Position numbers and translations under genes: made by a program | Notes under the pieces: generated by a model | The model's input: only the letters and a program-made list of their open reading frames with translations | Databases searched by the model: none | Told to the model about the DNA's origin: nothing | Shown: piece after piece, positions 12,006 to 24,429 of the stretch | Position numbering within the stretch: position 1 is the stretch's first letter | How the letters are laid out: each line of letters begins with the position of its first letter | Assembly: GCF_001039355.2 (NCBI RefSeq) | Contig: NW_019775594.1 | Location: 3,086 to 67,085, forward strand | Direction of reading: 5' to 3' | From: Lingula anatina | Taxonomy: Eukaryota > Brachiopoda > Lingulata > Lingulida > Lingulidae | Length of the DNA: 64,000 nucleotides

Positions 12006-12849
12006 TGTTATTAATCGGCCATCCACATACAATTGTCTGGGGGTACACAGATTTAGAGTTTGACTGGTGCCCATTTCTAACCAATGTATTTTGTCCTTTA
12101 TACACATCACACTTCACGTCTTACTTTTTTTTTTTTCGATGAAATACGAGTGTGTGAAATAATACACTGCCACCCTCTCGCGATATATACACTTAGAAGT
12201 ACGTGTTGAACACTTCTCGATGACATAAATTTTATTTCTTTGTATTTTCAGGTGAAAGTAGGAAGCATCGGCTCTTATATGTCCACTTATCCAATAAAAT
12301 TCGGCCACGGCCTTGTATAGTCTACCTCGAGTTTATGAAAGAAATCTAAAATAGCTCAACTTTAAAAAAATGATATTTATATCAAACATTTAAATGATTC
12401 AAAATTTCACCTCATCAAAATAATCTAAATTGTATAACAACATAAAGTGCTTTTAGTTCGTTGAAGAGGGGAATAAATTGGGATAACATTTGCATAAAGA
12501 GAGTAACATCGCTGCTGGGGATTCGAACTCACTAACGTTTCTTTTCGCTATTGGTTATTGTACCAAGCCGTTTACTCATGAACCTGTGTGGAAGCAGTCA
12601 ACTGAAAATTACCGATACTTATGGCCTCGCGTTTATAAGTATTGTAGGGGTATTAATTATGTAGGACTTGCGTTTCTGTGTATATGTGAAAGGAAATTAT
12701 GTCCGACAGGAATACATGTGTCCTAGCTGCGTATACTGTAAATACAGCTGGGAATCTAGGTCCGGGTAGGACAGCACATCCTAGGGAACGCGCGACCATA
12801 GGACATGTTTTCCGTAGGACCTTCGTTCCTGGGGGACATACATTCCTTT

Positions 12850-13777
12850 CACACCGGTTTAACGAAACTGAGGGTCCGTGTAACAGAATGTCCATCCTCC
12901 AATGAGTTATAATGGTTATACTTAGCCTGACCTAAGTGGGTCAAAATCTAGAACGAGGCTTACCTGTACAGATGAATGGGAAACGGACTCTCTGTCACCA
13001 TACATCGCAGTATCATTTTTTTTTTCTAATCGCCCGCCATCATTGATGGCAACTGCCATACTAGTGGTTGATTCACAGTTTCAAAATTGTATCAAAGTTT
13101 CAAAACTGAATCTTCAAAATTGCATAATTTGCTCTAAGCAGACAATATATTATAGTGAAGAGGTATGATTTATCACATTATAAAGGACTATACAAGCAGT
13201 AAAGGCTATATCATATACCGAAATGCAACACAACTACAAATATATATATGTATAATAATCGAGGTTGTAATGAATCAACATGATACATTGTAAACATGTA
13301 CATTCATGTGCGATATGCAACAAACGGTGTACAGGACTTAGGGGACTCAAAAAAGAATAGAGTCCAGTGAGACGTGACCAATCAGATGCCTGCGATTAAC
13401 TATTAATCAATGTTGTATTAGATTTACATGATTTAAAAGTATACCTACAATACACATTACATGGCAAGCGAGCGGCTAAGAAACGATGGGTTTAGCGTGG
13501 GCATGTATAAATACTGATATTAATAAATTAACTTTGCAGAAGCAATATTGCATACCAAAGACCAACTGTGTTTCTTTATTAGAGAGTCTTTCTCCTGTAT
13601 TGACCTCCTGGTAGAATGGTCAGGTTCCTGGCTTAATTGGCTAGGATTTCCATGAGTGTGTTGTAAAACTACTCCTGATACGGTAAGATGTGTTTCTGTG
13701 ACCATGTTACTTTGGCAATAAGGTTCTTATCCAGGGAACCTTTTTTTGTGTGAAACCGGGTCCTGATCACACAGCTA
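12850..13777 (+). repeat. Duplicated unit B, copy 1, left part
   Basis: This segment matches 25575-25801 and then 28341-29060, the two parts of copy 2 split by a Harbinger element. Shared landmarks are GTCCGTGTAACAGAA, CGAGGCTTACCTGTACAGAT, CTCTAAGCAGACAAT and GAAACCGGGTCCTGATCACA. The unit continues at 15159-15497 after a Tc1 insertion. No gene is visible in it. Confidence 0.85.
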
Positions 13778-15158
13778 CACACACTGGACAAAAGAAGTGT
13801 CACCCCCTAACTCAGAGTAATGAAAGTAGGCAGATATTGGGTACTTATAATGCCTGGTCTACTTATAATGTGACTAATGAGTATAAAACCGCTATACCAT
13901 GGAATTGTATTGTTGGTCTTGTACATGTACAGCAAATGTTATTCCTGTCTTCCTCCAGTATGGCAAGATACAGGTAATTATCTAACGGTTATAGGTGCAA
14001 GTTATTAACCTGAAGAGGCGGAATATAAGCAATGTCAGAATATCGATACAATTGAATTGTTCAGTCAGAACCGTGCAGAGGGTCTGGTCTCGGTATAGAA
14101 ACACTGGATCAAGAGACAAATTGCCTCTGATGGGTCGTCCAAGAAAAAATACTGGACGTGAAGACCGACGACTGATTTTGATGTCCAGGTTGTCAAAGTT
14201 CGACACTGCTTGTCAGTTGACAACACAGTGGAACAATTTCACACATAAGAATGTGTCTGTAAAAATTGCTAGGCGTCGGTTACATGCTCAGAGAGTGTAC
14301 AGCAGGGTAGCAAGACTGAAACCTCTTATATCGTTACAAAAGAGGCAACGTAGAGTAAACTAGGGTCAACAGGATCTGGAACTGGACAGTTCATGACAAT
14401 TGGTCTTATATATTTTTTCTGATGAGTGTCGCTTTGGTCTGACCTCTGATGACAGACGGGTACTATGCTGGCAAACCGCTGGCAAAGCATTTGAACCACA
14501 TGCACTGAATTTTCGAACCCGGAGCAGCATATTCATCATGGTATGGGGCTGCATCAGCATCCATGGCTTGGGCGAATTGATAGTGGTTAATGGAAACATG
14601 AATCACTAGAAATATATCGATGTTTTGGAGTCAGGCTTGCTACCATCTATTACTAACATGTTTGGTGAAAGGAATTATCCACCTGTTCACCAGGATGACA
14701 ATGCTCCTTGTCACAGGCCCAGAGCAGTCGATGATTGGTTTGACCAACAGGACATTCGCAGGGTGATGTGGCCTACCCAGAGTCCGGATACAAACATAAT
14801 AGAAAATGTGTGGAATGATATGTCAAAACTTTTTACAAATGCCCGTCTAACCAGCATGGCAACTCTGTTATATTCAGTGTTTCATGCTTGGGCCAGCATA
14901 AGCCCTGAACGCATCAGACAATTAGATGAATCCTTGCTTCGTAGACTGGCACCTATTATTAGGTCACGTGGCTATGCCACTAAGTACTAATTTTGGACTT
15001 GAAACTACATATTTTGGTAGAAAGTTTATTTTTTTCTCATTTTGTGATTTTTTGTGAAATTTGATGTTAATAAAATGATACCAGAGCATATCATTCCACA
15101 GTCATTTATCTCCCCCATAATTGGCTTAGTAGGGGTGACACTTCTTTTGTCCAGTGTG
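13778..15158 (+). mobile_element. Tc1 element 2, 1381 bp, full-length but dead
   Basis: Ends read CACACACTGGACAAAAGAAG on the left and, on the other strand, CACACTGGACAAAAGAAG on the right, flanked by TA. Copy 2 of unit B (near 29060) is uninterrupted at the same place, so this is a dated insertion. It carries a decayed DD34E transposase. Confidence 0.92.
13960..14990 (+). pseudogene. Tc1 DD34E transposase, inactivated
   Basis: The reading begins at an ATG followed by an early stop, then recovers a helix-turn-helix region with an AT-hook-like linker (LMGRPRKNTGRED). Catalytic blocks are FSDECRFGLTSDDRRV, then VHQDDNAPCHRPRAV and QSPDTNIIENVWNDM. Exactly 34 residues separate the second Asp from the Glu, the Tc1 DD34E signature. 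Stops in the N-terminal part, near 14361 and after GNMNH near 14609, break the frame. The last part (14625-14990) is one clean frame ending RGYATKY. Confidence 0.88.
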
Positions 15159-15493
15159 TATCTTTCATCATTTTCAGACTTACATGACAAAGCCTTAGGG
15201 TTAAAACCAAATGTTTATAATGATCGGTAAATAAATCCCATTTCTATTAGCCTGGCCAAGGGGTAAACAAATGACCTAATTCTGCCACGATGTTTTCCAA
15301 TAAATTGGTTGTGTTTCTGCAACAGCAATATTTTAACAATTGGAATCCGCTTGTGGCATCAGATCCCATCGTCTACATATAACGGACAGTTTCCTTTTGA
15401 AGTATTCCCTGGCTGTTATCTTATTCTTGTAAATGTCAGACCTTGTGCAGCTTATCCCAAGGAACAAAATCCCCAACTACAAAACAAAACAGG

Positions 15494-15497
<4 letters not shown>
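15159..15497 (+). repeat. Duplicated unit B, copy 1, right part
   Basis: This matches 29060-29440, for example GGAATCCGCTTGTGGCATC and the AACAAAATCCCCAACTACAA region. It ends in an AAT microsatellite that marks the junction with unit A'. Confidence 0.85.

Positions 15498-15541
<44 letters not shown>
15496..15541. repeat. (TAA)n microsatellite at the B/A' junction
   Basis: About 15 AAT units separate the end of unit B from the start of the second unit A. Such tracts are plausible places for unequal exchange. Confidence 0.9.
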
Positions 15542-15543
<2 letters not shown>

Positions 15544-15740
15544 GTTGTAGTTATCTCAACCATTTCATTACCAACATAACATTGTCAAATACACACCTCT
15601 TTCTTTAGTAACATAGGCTGCAATATTGCTGTAAACTGCAATTCTTTCTTGCAAATTTGCAGTAAGTGTGATACAATTTGGCTTTTTGAAATCCCTTGAT
15701 TCATGTACAATGCGTTCGTATTTTTTTTTAATTCCACCAG

Positions 15741-16990
15741 GTGGGGAATAGGACATTAGCACCGTCCGCTCTATCCCATAGTACCAGATTGTGCAAAGGC
15801 CGACTAAGGGCTGGTGTAAAGTCAACCTTGGCTTTATAACAGATGACCATCAGATTAACGTGGCACTTATTCGCCCAAGAAGATTCCTGATTATCAATGG
15901 TAATTACAATTACCATATTCTCTTAACCAAAATAGAATTACATTTGGAAATATGATGAGATGAAATAAATTGAAATAATGGGAGAAAATGTTTCTGCAGT
16001 GCATTTTGGTAATCGGTGTGTGATTAGCTTATAAAAAAAATAAATAAAAATAATAAAATAAAAAAAAAAATTAAAAAAATAAGTAAACAAAGTAAGCTAT
16101 ACAATTTTATTTTATCTGCGATATGAATTTTCTTTTAATATAGTTTTATGACAATTTGGCAAAAAAATATCATTTTAACACTTTTTTTTTCACTGTAATG
16201 TTGGATAACATTGTAAAGTAGAAGTAAGCCAGATTCAAAATCGAAGCTAGACGTAGCTTCACATAAAGCGCTTCCATTGAAGAAAAACATCGTGAAGGGA
16301 TATTAATATGCCGTAAAGATGAGGATTAATTCCCATGACGTCGTAACTTATCTTATTTTCAGGAAATAAGAAGCTACTTAGATATAATACCACGTTAAAA
16401 AAGCTGACATCACATTATGAAGAAAACGGGAGAGTCAAAGATGCTGGCGAGTTTCTTCCAACGGGCATAAAAGGTATTAAGTAATTGATATTGTTATATG
16501 TATTTGTGTGTGTAAAAGGTTGATCTATATTGACTGTATTTGTTATATTTTTTTCTTTCTGATCAATTTCCTTTCATATGCATGTTCGATATTGCATGCA
16601 TTGAACCGTTTTTATCTTTGTTTGATTACAGTGGAGTTAATATTTATCTTAAAGCATTAACTCCTCTACTGTGAGCCTTCAAAATGTTTTTTTTTTTTTT
16701 CAGGAACAAATATATTTCCCACTTTAACAAATTATGCAAATGGGTATTTGAGGCTATTGCTTCAAAAGCCGAATTTTGTGGTAATATGATTTTAAATTAA
16801 ATCTAACTACGACCCGTATATTCATATAATGTAGCGTGTTAAACTTTATACGTTAGGAACACCATTTTACAAGAAATTGCCTCCGAGATTGCAAAGGAAG
16901 CTTGATGCTGGGGAGTATTATCAGGAAGAAAGACAACGCTCAGACGAGTCAGAATACGAAGTACATTTTGAGGATGAAGAGGGTCTTTGA
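15741..16990 (+). pseudogene. HELZ2-like helicase 3' end, decayed duplicate
   Basis: Exon equivalents are 15741-15899, 16363-16473 and 16857-16990, with splice sites kept. The first exon has TAG where the intact copy has Trp (GGEW), a 9-base deletion in the next codons, and another TAG in place of Glu in the SIPEYQ region. NVALTRSRR has become NVALIRPRR, which changes the arginine-finger motif. The second and third exons remain open and end in TGA at 16988. This is a pseudogene made by the tandem duplication. Confidence 0.88.
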
Positions 16991-17202
16991 AAGACACTTC
17001 CTAACGTGTGACTTCCGAATTGTAATTTTGTACAGCTTCTGGGCGGGTACATGACTGATGGCCGTAGCGTCAGAAATGTAATAACGACCTACAAGTAAAA
17101 AATAAAGGATTATTCTACAGACGTGAAACGACAACTGTAAAATATCAAAGTATCACATTTTACACTTTATTCCAATTATTCAATGTAATACTTGTAAAAC
17201 GT

Positions 17203-17203
<1 letters not shown>

Positions 17204-17263
<60 letters not shown>
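17204..17263. repeat. Poly-T tract of about 60 bases
   Basis: This uninterrupted T run is absent from the matching place in copy 1 (near 1880). It could be the tail of a retroposed insertion on the other strand or simple slippage. Confidence 0.9.
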
Positions 17264-17266
<3 letters not shown>

Positions 17267-17367
17267 CAGTGCGTTTAAACTGATGCATTCTCAATTATTT
17301 ATAAATTAAAAAATTTGATTAAAAGAGGGGGCATTTAAAACGCTGAGTGACAAGGTTTTATTAATAC

Positions 17368-17401
<34 letters not shown>

Positions 17402-18118
17402 TAGGTAAACAACAGGGGTTTATTTTGATTCTTCACTTTCAATTGAAAACAGATCTCGAACATTATTTACCGGTAGTCTCGTTTATTCAATATTCGGAAT
17501 AAATTGTGAGGAAATACGTGAATCAATGGAGCTATATATACGTTACAACTTATACAATGCAAGCAGCAGTTATAAGCTGGTTAACTTTAATTTTTAATTG
17601 TGTATTATATGGATGTCCACATGTTAAGATTAAATATTACAACGCATGCAGAGTATATAGCCCTGACTTGCAGTCTTTCCACCTTAAAATTAACACATTA
17701 CTTCAATTTTCTAGCAGCTGCACTGGTTACCAGTTTTGGCTAGGATTTTATTTAAAATTTAAGTTTAACGCATACTGCATTTTATAATCTAATAGGTATA
17801 ACTGCATCGGTCAAACATCATAACCCAGTACAACCATGAGAATCATTTTAAAAGCAGGTTAGAACAAATGTTAAGATGTTTTATGCATAATTTATTTATG
17901 TTTAAAATAGACTGTATGAAAGAAATATTGGATTTTTGTAACTGTATTACTTTTAATGTTTTACTTTAAGTACTTTTTTAACATTTTACTTTAAATTATT
18001 ATTTCAGACGTCAAACTTTAATTGTATATATAATCATTCTTATATATAAGCCTTCATTAGATTTGTCTACTGAACATGGAATCAAGACATTAAATAATGA
18101 AAAAATGCAAATAAATAC

Positions 18119-18119
<1 letters not shown>

Positions 18120-18185
<66 letters not shown>
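18120..18185. repeat. (ATT)n microsatellite
   Basis: About 20 ATT units with one variant unit. Open frames encoding Leu or Asn runs here are not genes. Confidence 0.95.
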
Positions 18186-18186
<1 letters not shown>

Positions 18187-20550
18187 CTGCAGTTGTAGTC
18201 GTCGAAATCATTACTGATGAAAATAATTGTACATGTCATTTCGGTAATAAATAAATGAAAACGGGGATAAAAGACACTTTTTTTAATTCTGCGTACAAGT
18301 TTCTTTAGTTTTCGGATGCCCCAGGCATATCTGTTGATCGATCGTGATAACAACACCTTTTTAACATATTTATTAGTTCATGAATATTGTATATGAATAT
18401 AAACATATAAAGAATCTGATGGTAAATCGCTTTAAGCATTGTATATACTCATCTTCAAAGGACTTAAAAATATAACCAATTAACTAATATATATTCATTG
18501 ATGATGGAGAAAAGAAATTGATGATAAAGAAAAGAAAAAGGTTGCTGGCACTGCTTTTACTGGCCTGTCTGTATTTCTCAATAAGATTCCGGGAGCACCA
18601 TTCTGTTTGCACTTTTTTTCGGGGGGGGGGGGGGGCATAGTGTAGTTACCGACATGATTGAGATTTCATCAAAGCAAGCGAGGCGTGATGGAGGCGTGGC
18701 GGAAACAAAAACAGTGGCTAGGCGTTCCTTGCTTTCTAAGGATGACTAAGGGGGTTGATGTGGAATATTACAGTGTATCTTTATGAAAAATCTAAGAGTA
18801 CTTATTAAGTACACATCTTACGTAATTGTTCTATGAATGTCTTAAGTATGTTACTTCCTAAATATTCAGAAATGAAAGGCAATAAGGCAGAATATAATTT
18901 TTTTTTTTAGTTTGTATACAGATGGTGCAATAACCTAATTAGAATAAAATAGAGAGAGAGACAGAGCGGGGTCGTGAGAGGGAAATGTGTAAAATTGGGA
19001 TTAAGCCAGGCTGTTTTGCCATAGAAAACCAGCACACACTACCTTCCATCAATTTCACGAGAATAGTTACCACAGAAGCAACCTGTGGATATTAAACCAC
19101 ACATTTTAAGTCACACACAAATGTATAGCCTCTGATGTGCCTGCAAGCAGAATGTAGCTATATGTACGTTACGCATCTGTCAAAAATACGATGTTTATAC
19201 ATTTATTGATCAGGAAGTGGATATAATACACAATGCACAGTTTTCTTAGTTTTATCCAATCAACAACCTGAATCATAAAATGTTCGCAGAAAAATGGATC
19301 CATTGAAATAAATTTAGTGCTGTTACTATGGATACACCGCGTCAGCCGTGGGTCACTGGTTAACGCGGCGACGTTTAAGAAGTAATTTCGCTGATTTTTT
19401 TTTTTTTTTTTTTTTTTTTGTAGGAAATTATTATAACCGCGCTAAGTAGAAACCAGAATCAATGAAATGACCAACATCCATTTCCTTCTTTACTTAAAAA
19501 TGAATCTGCGATGTTGGATGAAAAATATTATCGGTAAACTGCGCGTATCTTTAGTAGGGAACCGTGCGAATAGTTTACATAAGTTTGCGGATCCACGTGG
19601 AATATACCTCATGACCCGTCTTAAAACAAATAAAATTAAATAAAAACAAGGAAAACTGTATTCGTGTTCGGCAGTTGGGATAAATATACCGAAGAACGTC
19701 GATATAACTTTTCATTTATGTATTAGGACCAAAATGAAACTCGTAAAGAACACTTTCGAAGGGGAGTAAAATGTGCACATAAGTTAAGGAAATTTACCGT
19801 GCTTTTTGAAGATTAGTTCGCCGTGTTTTTAAGAGTTCGCCGTTTATTTATCTTTTTACATATATTTATTATGATTTGATAAAAGGAGAAAAAGACACTC
19901 ATTTTAAATTGATATGTATGTCTTTTTATTGACACAGGGATTGTTAAAGATTTCTTCCTAATATTAGGCAGATGTAATGCTCTGATTAAAATACAAAAGA
20001 CGGAAAATGCCAGTCACGAATTGGTCAGACGAATCGTTTACAGTTTATTACTAACATTACCACGTTCAAGGGTTATTGTCGGAAACGAAAAGGATTTTTT
20101 ATTACTGGTATATGCAGACTGAATTGTGATAAATATAGAGCATGCACTTGGCAGACGACGATTAAGGGTTTTCTCCACTACAATTAACGTAGTCAAAACC
20201 TCAGATTTACAATTGATTAACTTGCACGGTACGCGACGTATGCTATCAAATGAAAAAAGCTTACCGGCTAAGCTGAGTCGTCTTCTACAGTATTTAAGCT
20301 AGCATGTCTCTGGAAAAACGACTTCAGGAAGCAAACAAAACAAAGGGATATACTCGCCAGCAGGGCTGCTAACAAGTAAGTGGAAGATTTTTTGACAATA
20401 CATCACGGTACACACCGGGTTTTTGAAAGATAATGATAACACTAAAACTGTCATTCTTTTCGTTTCAGTGTTGAATGTTTTTTATTGCTAATATGCAGCG
20501 TGTTTTTATTTCGTTTTTTTTTTTCTCAGATCAACAATTTGCGGTGAGCC

Positions 20551-21979
20551 ATGTCTGTCACTATACCTCCTATTACTGGTAAGATCAGCGGAATATCCAC
20601 ACGCTTTCGCTTTCACCATCATTACTCATAAGCACCACGATACAGAAAAGAAAAAAATCTGATATTCAAATTGTGTCGCGTAATGACCAAACTGAAAGCT
20701 GTGTTTCTACAGTGACCAAAGCCTGTTTTTAAGAGTGTTATTTAATTTTGGGGTTACAGCTCTTGATGTTGACTTTGATCTGAGAATATCTCATGCACCA
20801 CGTTTCAGATGTTAATAACGACAATCGCAAATCCATTATGCGGTTTAAAATGTTGGTGGTTTGGGTGAAATAAACCTTTTTTTTTACCAAATATAAAGAG
20901 CATCGCAATTCCCAGTTACGTTTATATTTCGAAGTACCTACTGTGCATATAATTGAATATCGTTATAATCACTGCAGATAAAGGTACATCATTGTATTCC
21001 CAGGCTATACAAGCGACAACAGCACAAGTCTCTTCAGTGCTTGTTCAACGGGGGCGACTGCCGCTATTTACCCGCCACTGGCTTGTGGGGACAACACGCT
21101 GTGCACACGAAACCCGCTGTTCTCGATCTTCACCGGCTCCAACCAGATGTGCCTCTGCCCTTTGACAGCTTACCCCTTGGTGAATGGAACGTGTCAGACC
21201 AGTGAGTGATTTTTGGCATTTTTTAAATAGTAAATTTTACTGTTATGAGTGGAAGTCACAACCGCTCCTGTATTTTTTTTCTAGAGTGCCTCAAAGGGTA
21301 GAAAATGTAAAATATTTCTGAGTCATTCTTGCAATGTATACTGAAAATAATTTCTGTTAAAGCAGAATGTGCAAATTCCTCGATTCCTCAGGATTTTTAA
21401 AATGCATCAATTCCTGTCGGCTCTTGGAATGCGTAGTCGCCGAGGAACAGGGGACTTAGTAGCCCGAATTGTGTGTGGATCTATGTATCTTGGTGATTAA
21501 GCCGGGAAATATAACAATGACTTGTTCTACAGATTAATAGGCATTTTATCATTTGGTAACTTTGGCTAGGCCCTGTCGTATACTCTGTCTTGGAGTGGTC
21601 TTGCTGTTGAAATCTTATGTTCTCATTCCTTATAACAAGAAATATAGACTATAATGTGAAAAAAGCTAAGTCCAACACCAGAGTGGAGATAAACAAGTCT
21701 TTAATTTAAATGGGTTAAAATTTAATGTGAACTTTTTTGGTTATTTAAAATGTTAACGTGGGGACATCTATCGTTTAGCTTAAGATAAGCATGACAGAAA
21801 TTACACTTATTGTTCATTCTTCTCTGCACATAAGCATTTCACAGAATTTATCAGGTTTCTTGCTAATATATTGCATAACACTATATTTATTTTCGTTATT
21901 TACTATCATTACTATATATATATATATATATATAGTACTCATAGAGTATGTAAATGTAAAACATTTCTGTGCTCAATAA

Positions 21980-22039
<60 letters not shown>

Positions 22040-22147
22040 GTTGCCGGAACATCCTGCACGACCGACCAAGACTGCAGTAACAGGTCAGCCGACTGCGTTG
22101 GTTTGAGCGGTTTCGGATTGGATACTTCCTTAGTTGAATTTCTGTTG
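20551..22147 (+). pseudogene. Folate-receptor-like gene, copy 2, first three exons only
   Basis: Exons are 20530-20578 (ATG at 20551), 21004-21201 and 22041-22147, joined in phase 1. The second exon is nine bases longer than in copy 1 and keeps all Cys codons (ACGDNTLCTRNP, CLCPLTAYPLVNGTC). The third encodes a short Cys-rich piece (TSCTTDQDCSNRSADC, then GLSGFGLDTS) and ends in phase 0, exactly the phase needed by exon 8284 of copy 1. The original start ATG is lost (ACAATGGCC became ACAATTTGC) and a later ATG is the only one left. No equivalents of the three folate-receptor-fold exons were found downstream. It is probably a truncated gene unless spliced to something new, such as 23449-23711. 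Confidence 0.7.
21914..22037. repeat. (TA)n and (ATT)n microsatellites
   Basis: A TA run and then about 19 ATT units lead directly into the acceptor TAG of the exon at 22041. The polypyrimidine tract of that exon is therefore made of microsatellite. Confidence 0.9.
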
Positions 22148-22298
22148 GTATGTTAGCACAGTTATCAACACAATGCACACAGAATCACAAACACAAAACC
22201 GTTGCTCGGTTTGCTATTTGTGCAATTATACACTCGAACCCGTTTTAGTTTGCCTTGCAAGGTGCACAACCTTTTTTAAAGCGCCTTTATTTCAGAAC

Positions 22299-22302
<4 letters not shown>

Positions 22303-22365
<63 letters not shown>
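22303..22365. repeat. (TA)n microsatellite
   Basis: About 30 TA units, followed by two tandem copies of a 40-base unit (ATCGGAGAATAAAATCAATA and following bases) at about 22364-22432. Confidence 0.95.
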
Positions 22366-22367
<2 letters not shown>

Positions 22368-22520
22368 GAGAATAAAATCAATACACCATGAAAATATAAT
22401 ATATCGGAGAATAAAATCAATACACCATGAAAAAGTGCTCCACCCATGGTAGCGGACCGTGGGGAGCTGGTATAGAAAATCAAGGATACGAATAAATTAG
22501 ACTTTTCTCTCCATTTTATT

Positions 22521-22692
22521 AAAAAATGCCCTACAGCCGTTTCGGCCCTGAGGCCTCGTCAGGGGCGCAAACAAAACAAAATATAAAAAAGACTCGGATT
22601 ATAATCAGACTTAATCAGAGTCTTTTTTGTATTTTGTTTTGTTTGCGCCCCTGACGAGGCCTCAGGGCCGAAACGGCCGTAGGGCATTTTTT
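22521..22692. repeat. Near-perfect 172-bp palindrome
   Basis: The left arm (22521-22599) reads AAAAAATGCCCTAC and continues through CGTTTCGGCCCTGAGGCCTC. The right arm is its reverse complement with about three differences in 79 bases. The spacer is about 15 bases (around 22600-22614). Such a head-to-head arrangement could be two inverted copies of a transposon end. It abuts a half-copy of the family 2 MITE. Confidence 0.92.
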
Positions 22693-22699
22693 AAGTTCC

Positions 22700-22820
22700 C
22701 ACAACTATCATTGAATCTTCATTATGCAGCCAAAGCAATGCTTGTGCCTCCTCCACAGCGATGCCAGTTTCATGGTCGTAGCAAGGACGCAGAAAGGACG
22801 CCGTCCATTGTAAAGGGGAT
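22700..22820. mobile_element. MITE family 2, right half only
   Basis: This matches the right half of the full copies at 35706, 36021, 49218 and 63780, ending GGACGCAGAAAGGACGCCGT and GTAAAGGGG. The left half is replaced by the palindrome. Confidence 0.85.
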
Positions 22821-23448
22821 TTAAAAACCAATGCATACATTTAATTACCGATTTCTATTTAGCTACTGCGCATGCGTTTCTTTTCTAGCCTGTCGTTGTG
22901 TTCGTGTGTCAGCTGACGGTTGAATTCAGCTTTCAAGTTCCGGTTTGGGCATGTTCGGAAGACACTTGCGCCATTGTGGGAACCGGAACACCGTCGATAT
23001 TTTCTGTAGGGTTCCCTGGAAGACGCAAACGGGAAGGTACGCATGAAGACACTCAGGTTCACTGATGATAATAATAAAATAAATAAATGGATGACAATTG
23101 CCCCTTTTTTATTTTTTATTTTTTAATCTTTTTTTTTTTTATTTCTAAAAAAAATGAATGGAAACACTCTCATGGCACAGGCACATCCATAAAGTGAGGT
23201 CTATACAGTGTACATGTATGTCATACCACAGAAAGATTATTATACCATGTGTTCGTGAGCATGCGTGTGTGTGTTTGTGGAGGATTCAAACTATTTCCAC
23301 CTCTTGTTGATATCCTGCATCAACAAAAGGCGATTTTCCTCCTCAGCCACACGAGATCTCCTCAGCCACGCGAGATCTCATCAACCACACGAGATAACTT
23401 CTATGCAGCATTATGTTCAACATTTGTTTTGTTTTTCCTATTTTGCAG

Positions 23449-23711
23449 TTTTCATTCCATCTGAAGCAATACAAGGACAACATGGTGCCCCGGTGACTGC
23501 GTCTGTATCTAGGAAAACAAGAAGCGAAGCAGAGACTGCTCTTGGGCCGGAGATCTCTTCCATCGGTGACCCCAAATCGAGGCAAAAACGGATCCCAACA
23601 GTGGCGTGCACACCTGCTATCCAAGTATTTGGCATTATATTTGGCTTTTTCACCCTGGGAAGCCAGACAAGTTCGTTTGAGTACGTCTGTAGCCCGTTCG
23701 TGGTGCCCTGA
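23449..23711 (+). other. Possible orphan terminal exon
   Basis: A good acceptor (pyrimidine-rich, TTTTGCAG) is followed by 87 open codons to TGA at 23709. The peptide has a basic, Ser-rich first half and a hydrophobic second half (FGIIFGFFTLGS). The incoming phase would be 1, matching the donor at 21201. I do not recognise the product. A second frame is also open here, so it may be chance or repeat-derived. Confidence 0.25.
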
Positions 23712-24285
23712 GTGTCAGAGCACAGTAAAAGCTAGCTTGTTAAAAATCTTGTGATGCGATCGCTTTTACTTTCGCATTGCTGATATGGGTTTTATATGAA
23801 ATCAAGATCGAGCTGGCAATACGGAAGTCTAGAACCTAGGGTAGTTCGTGGCTTAATAAAAGACAAATATCACAACAACCGCCGAACATTTTAGACAGTC
23901 AAAGGGACTGAAGGATTAACTCGATGCTCAGGCACAGCTATTAGTTCATTCAGGATTTCGATGCTTTTTTTTTCTTGCTGACAGGATAGTTAACATTTTA
24001 TGACATGTTTGCTAATTTCCAAAATATTGGTAGATTCATTTTTGCACAATGAATTCTTGTACACATCGCCTGGGACAGGATATTATTTGGAAGTGAAAGT
24101 GTATGTCTAAGTAGGATCATGATTATTATATTGATAAATAATAAAATGTGGTATTTTGATCGGATCATAACTGTTGGCTCATTTGGACATGATCATACTG
24201 GGGCATGAACATTGGTAGTTGACTCCGAGTAAAGGAATCGTAGCCCGTTCAATTATACTTTGTTCACGTGATACTCGCCCCCTAA

Positions 24286-24366
24286 AGGATGGGTCACACT
24301 GCGCTTGCAACCTTTTGGCAACTTTTGTAAAATCTGGCAGTCGCTTGCTATCACCTCACAAGCTAA

Positions 24367-24429
<63 letters not shown>

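Larger units (their letters stand above)
15683..21880 (+). repeat. Duplicated unit A, copy 2 (A')
   Basis: This copy is collinear with 620-6530. It contains the decayed helicase exons, the spacer and the first folate-receptor-like exons. It lacks the 3172-3417 MITE and the 6552-8210 Tc1 element, and has its own long poly-T tract. Confidence 0.9.

Noticed and set aside
18011-18254. Frames with long Asn or Leu runs; likewise at 45156-45497, 2449-2750, 22134-22483, 30041-30265 and 58074-58286
   Set aside because: They are translations of microsatellites with no family motif or splice support.
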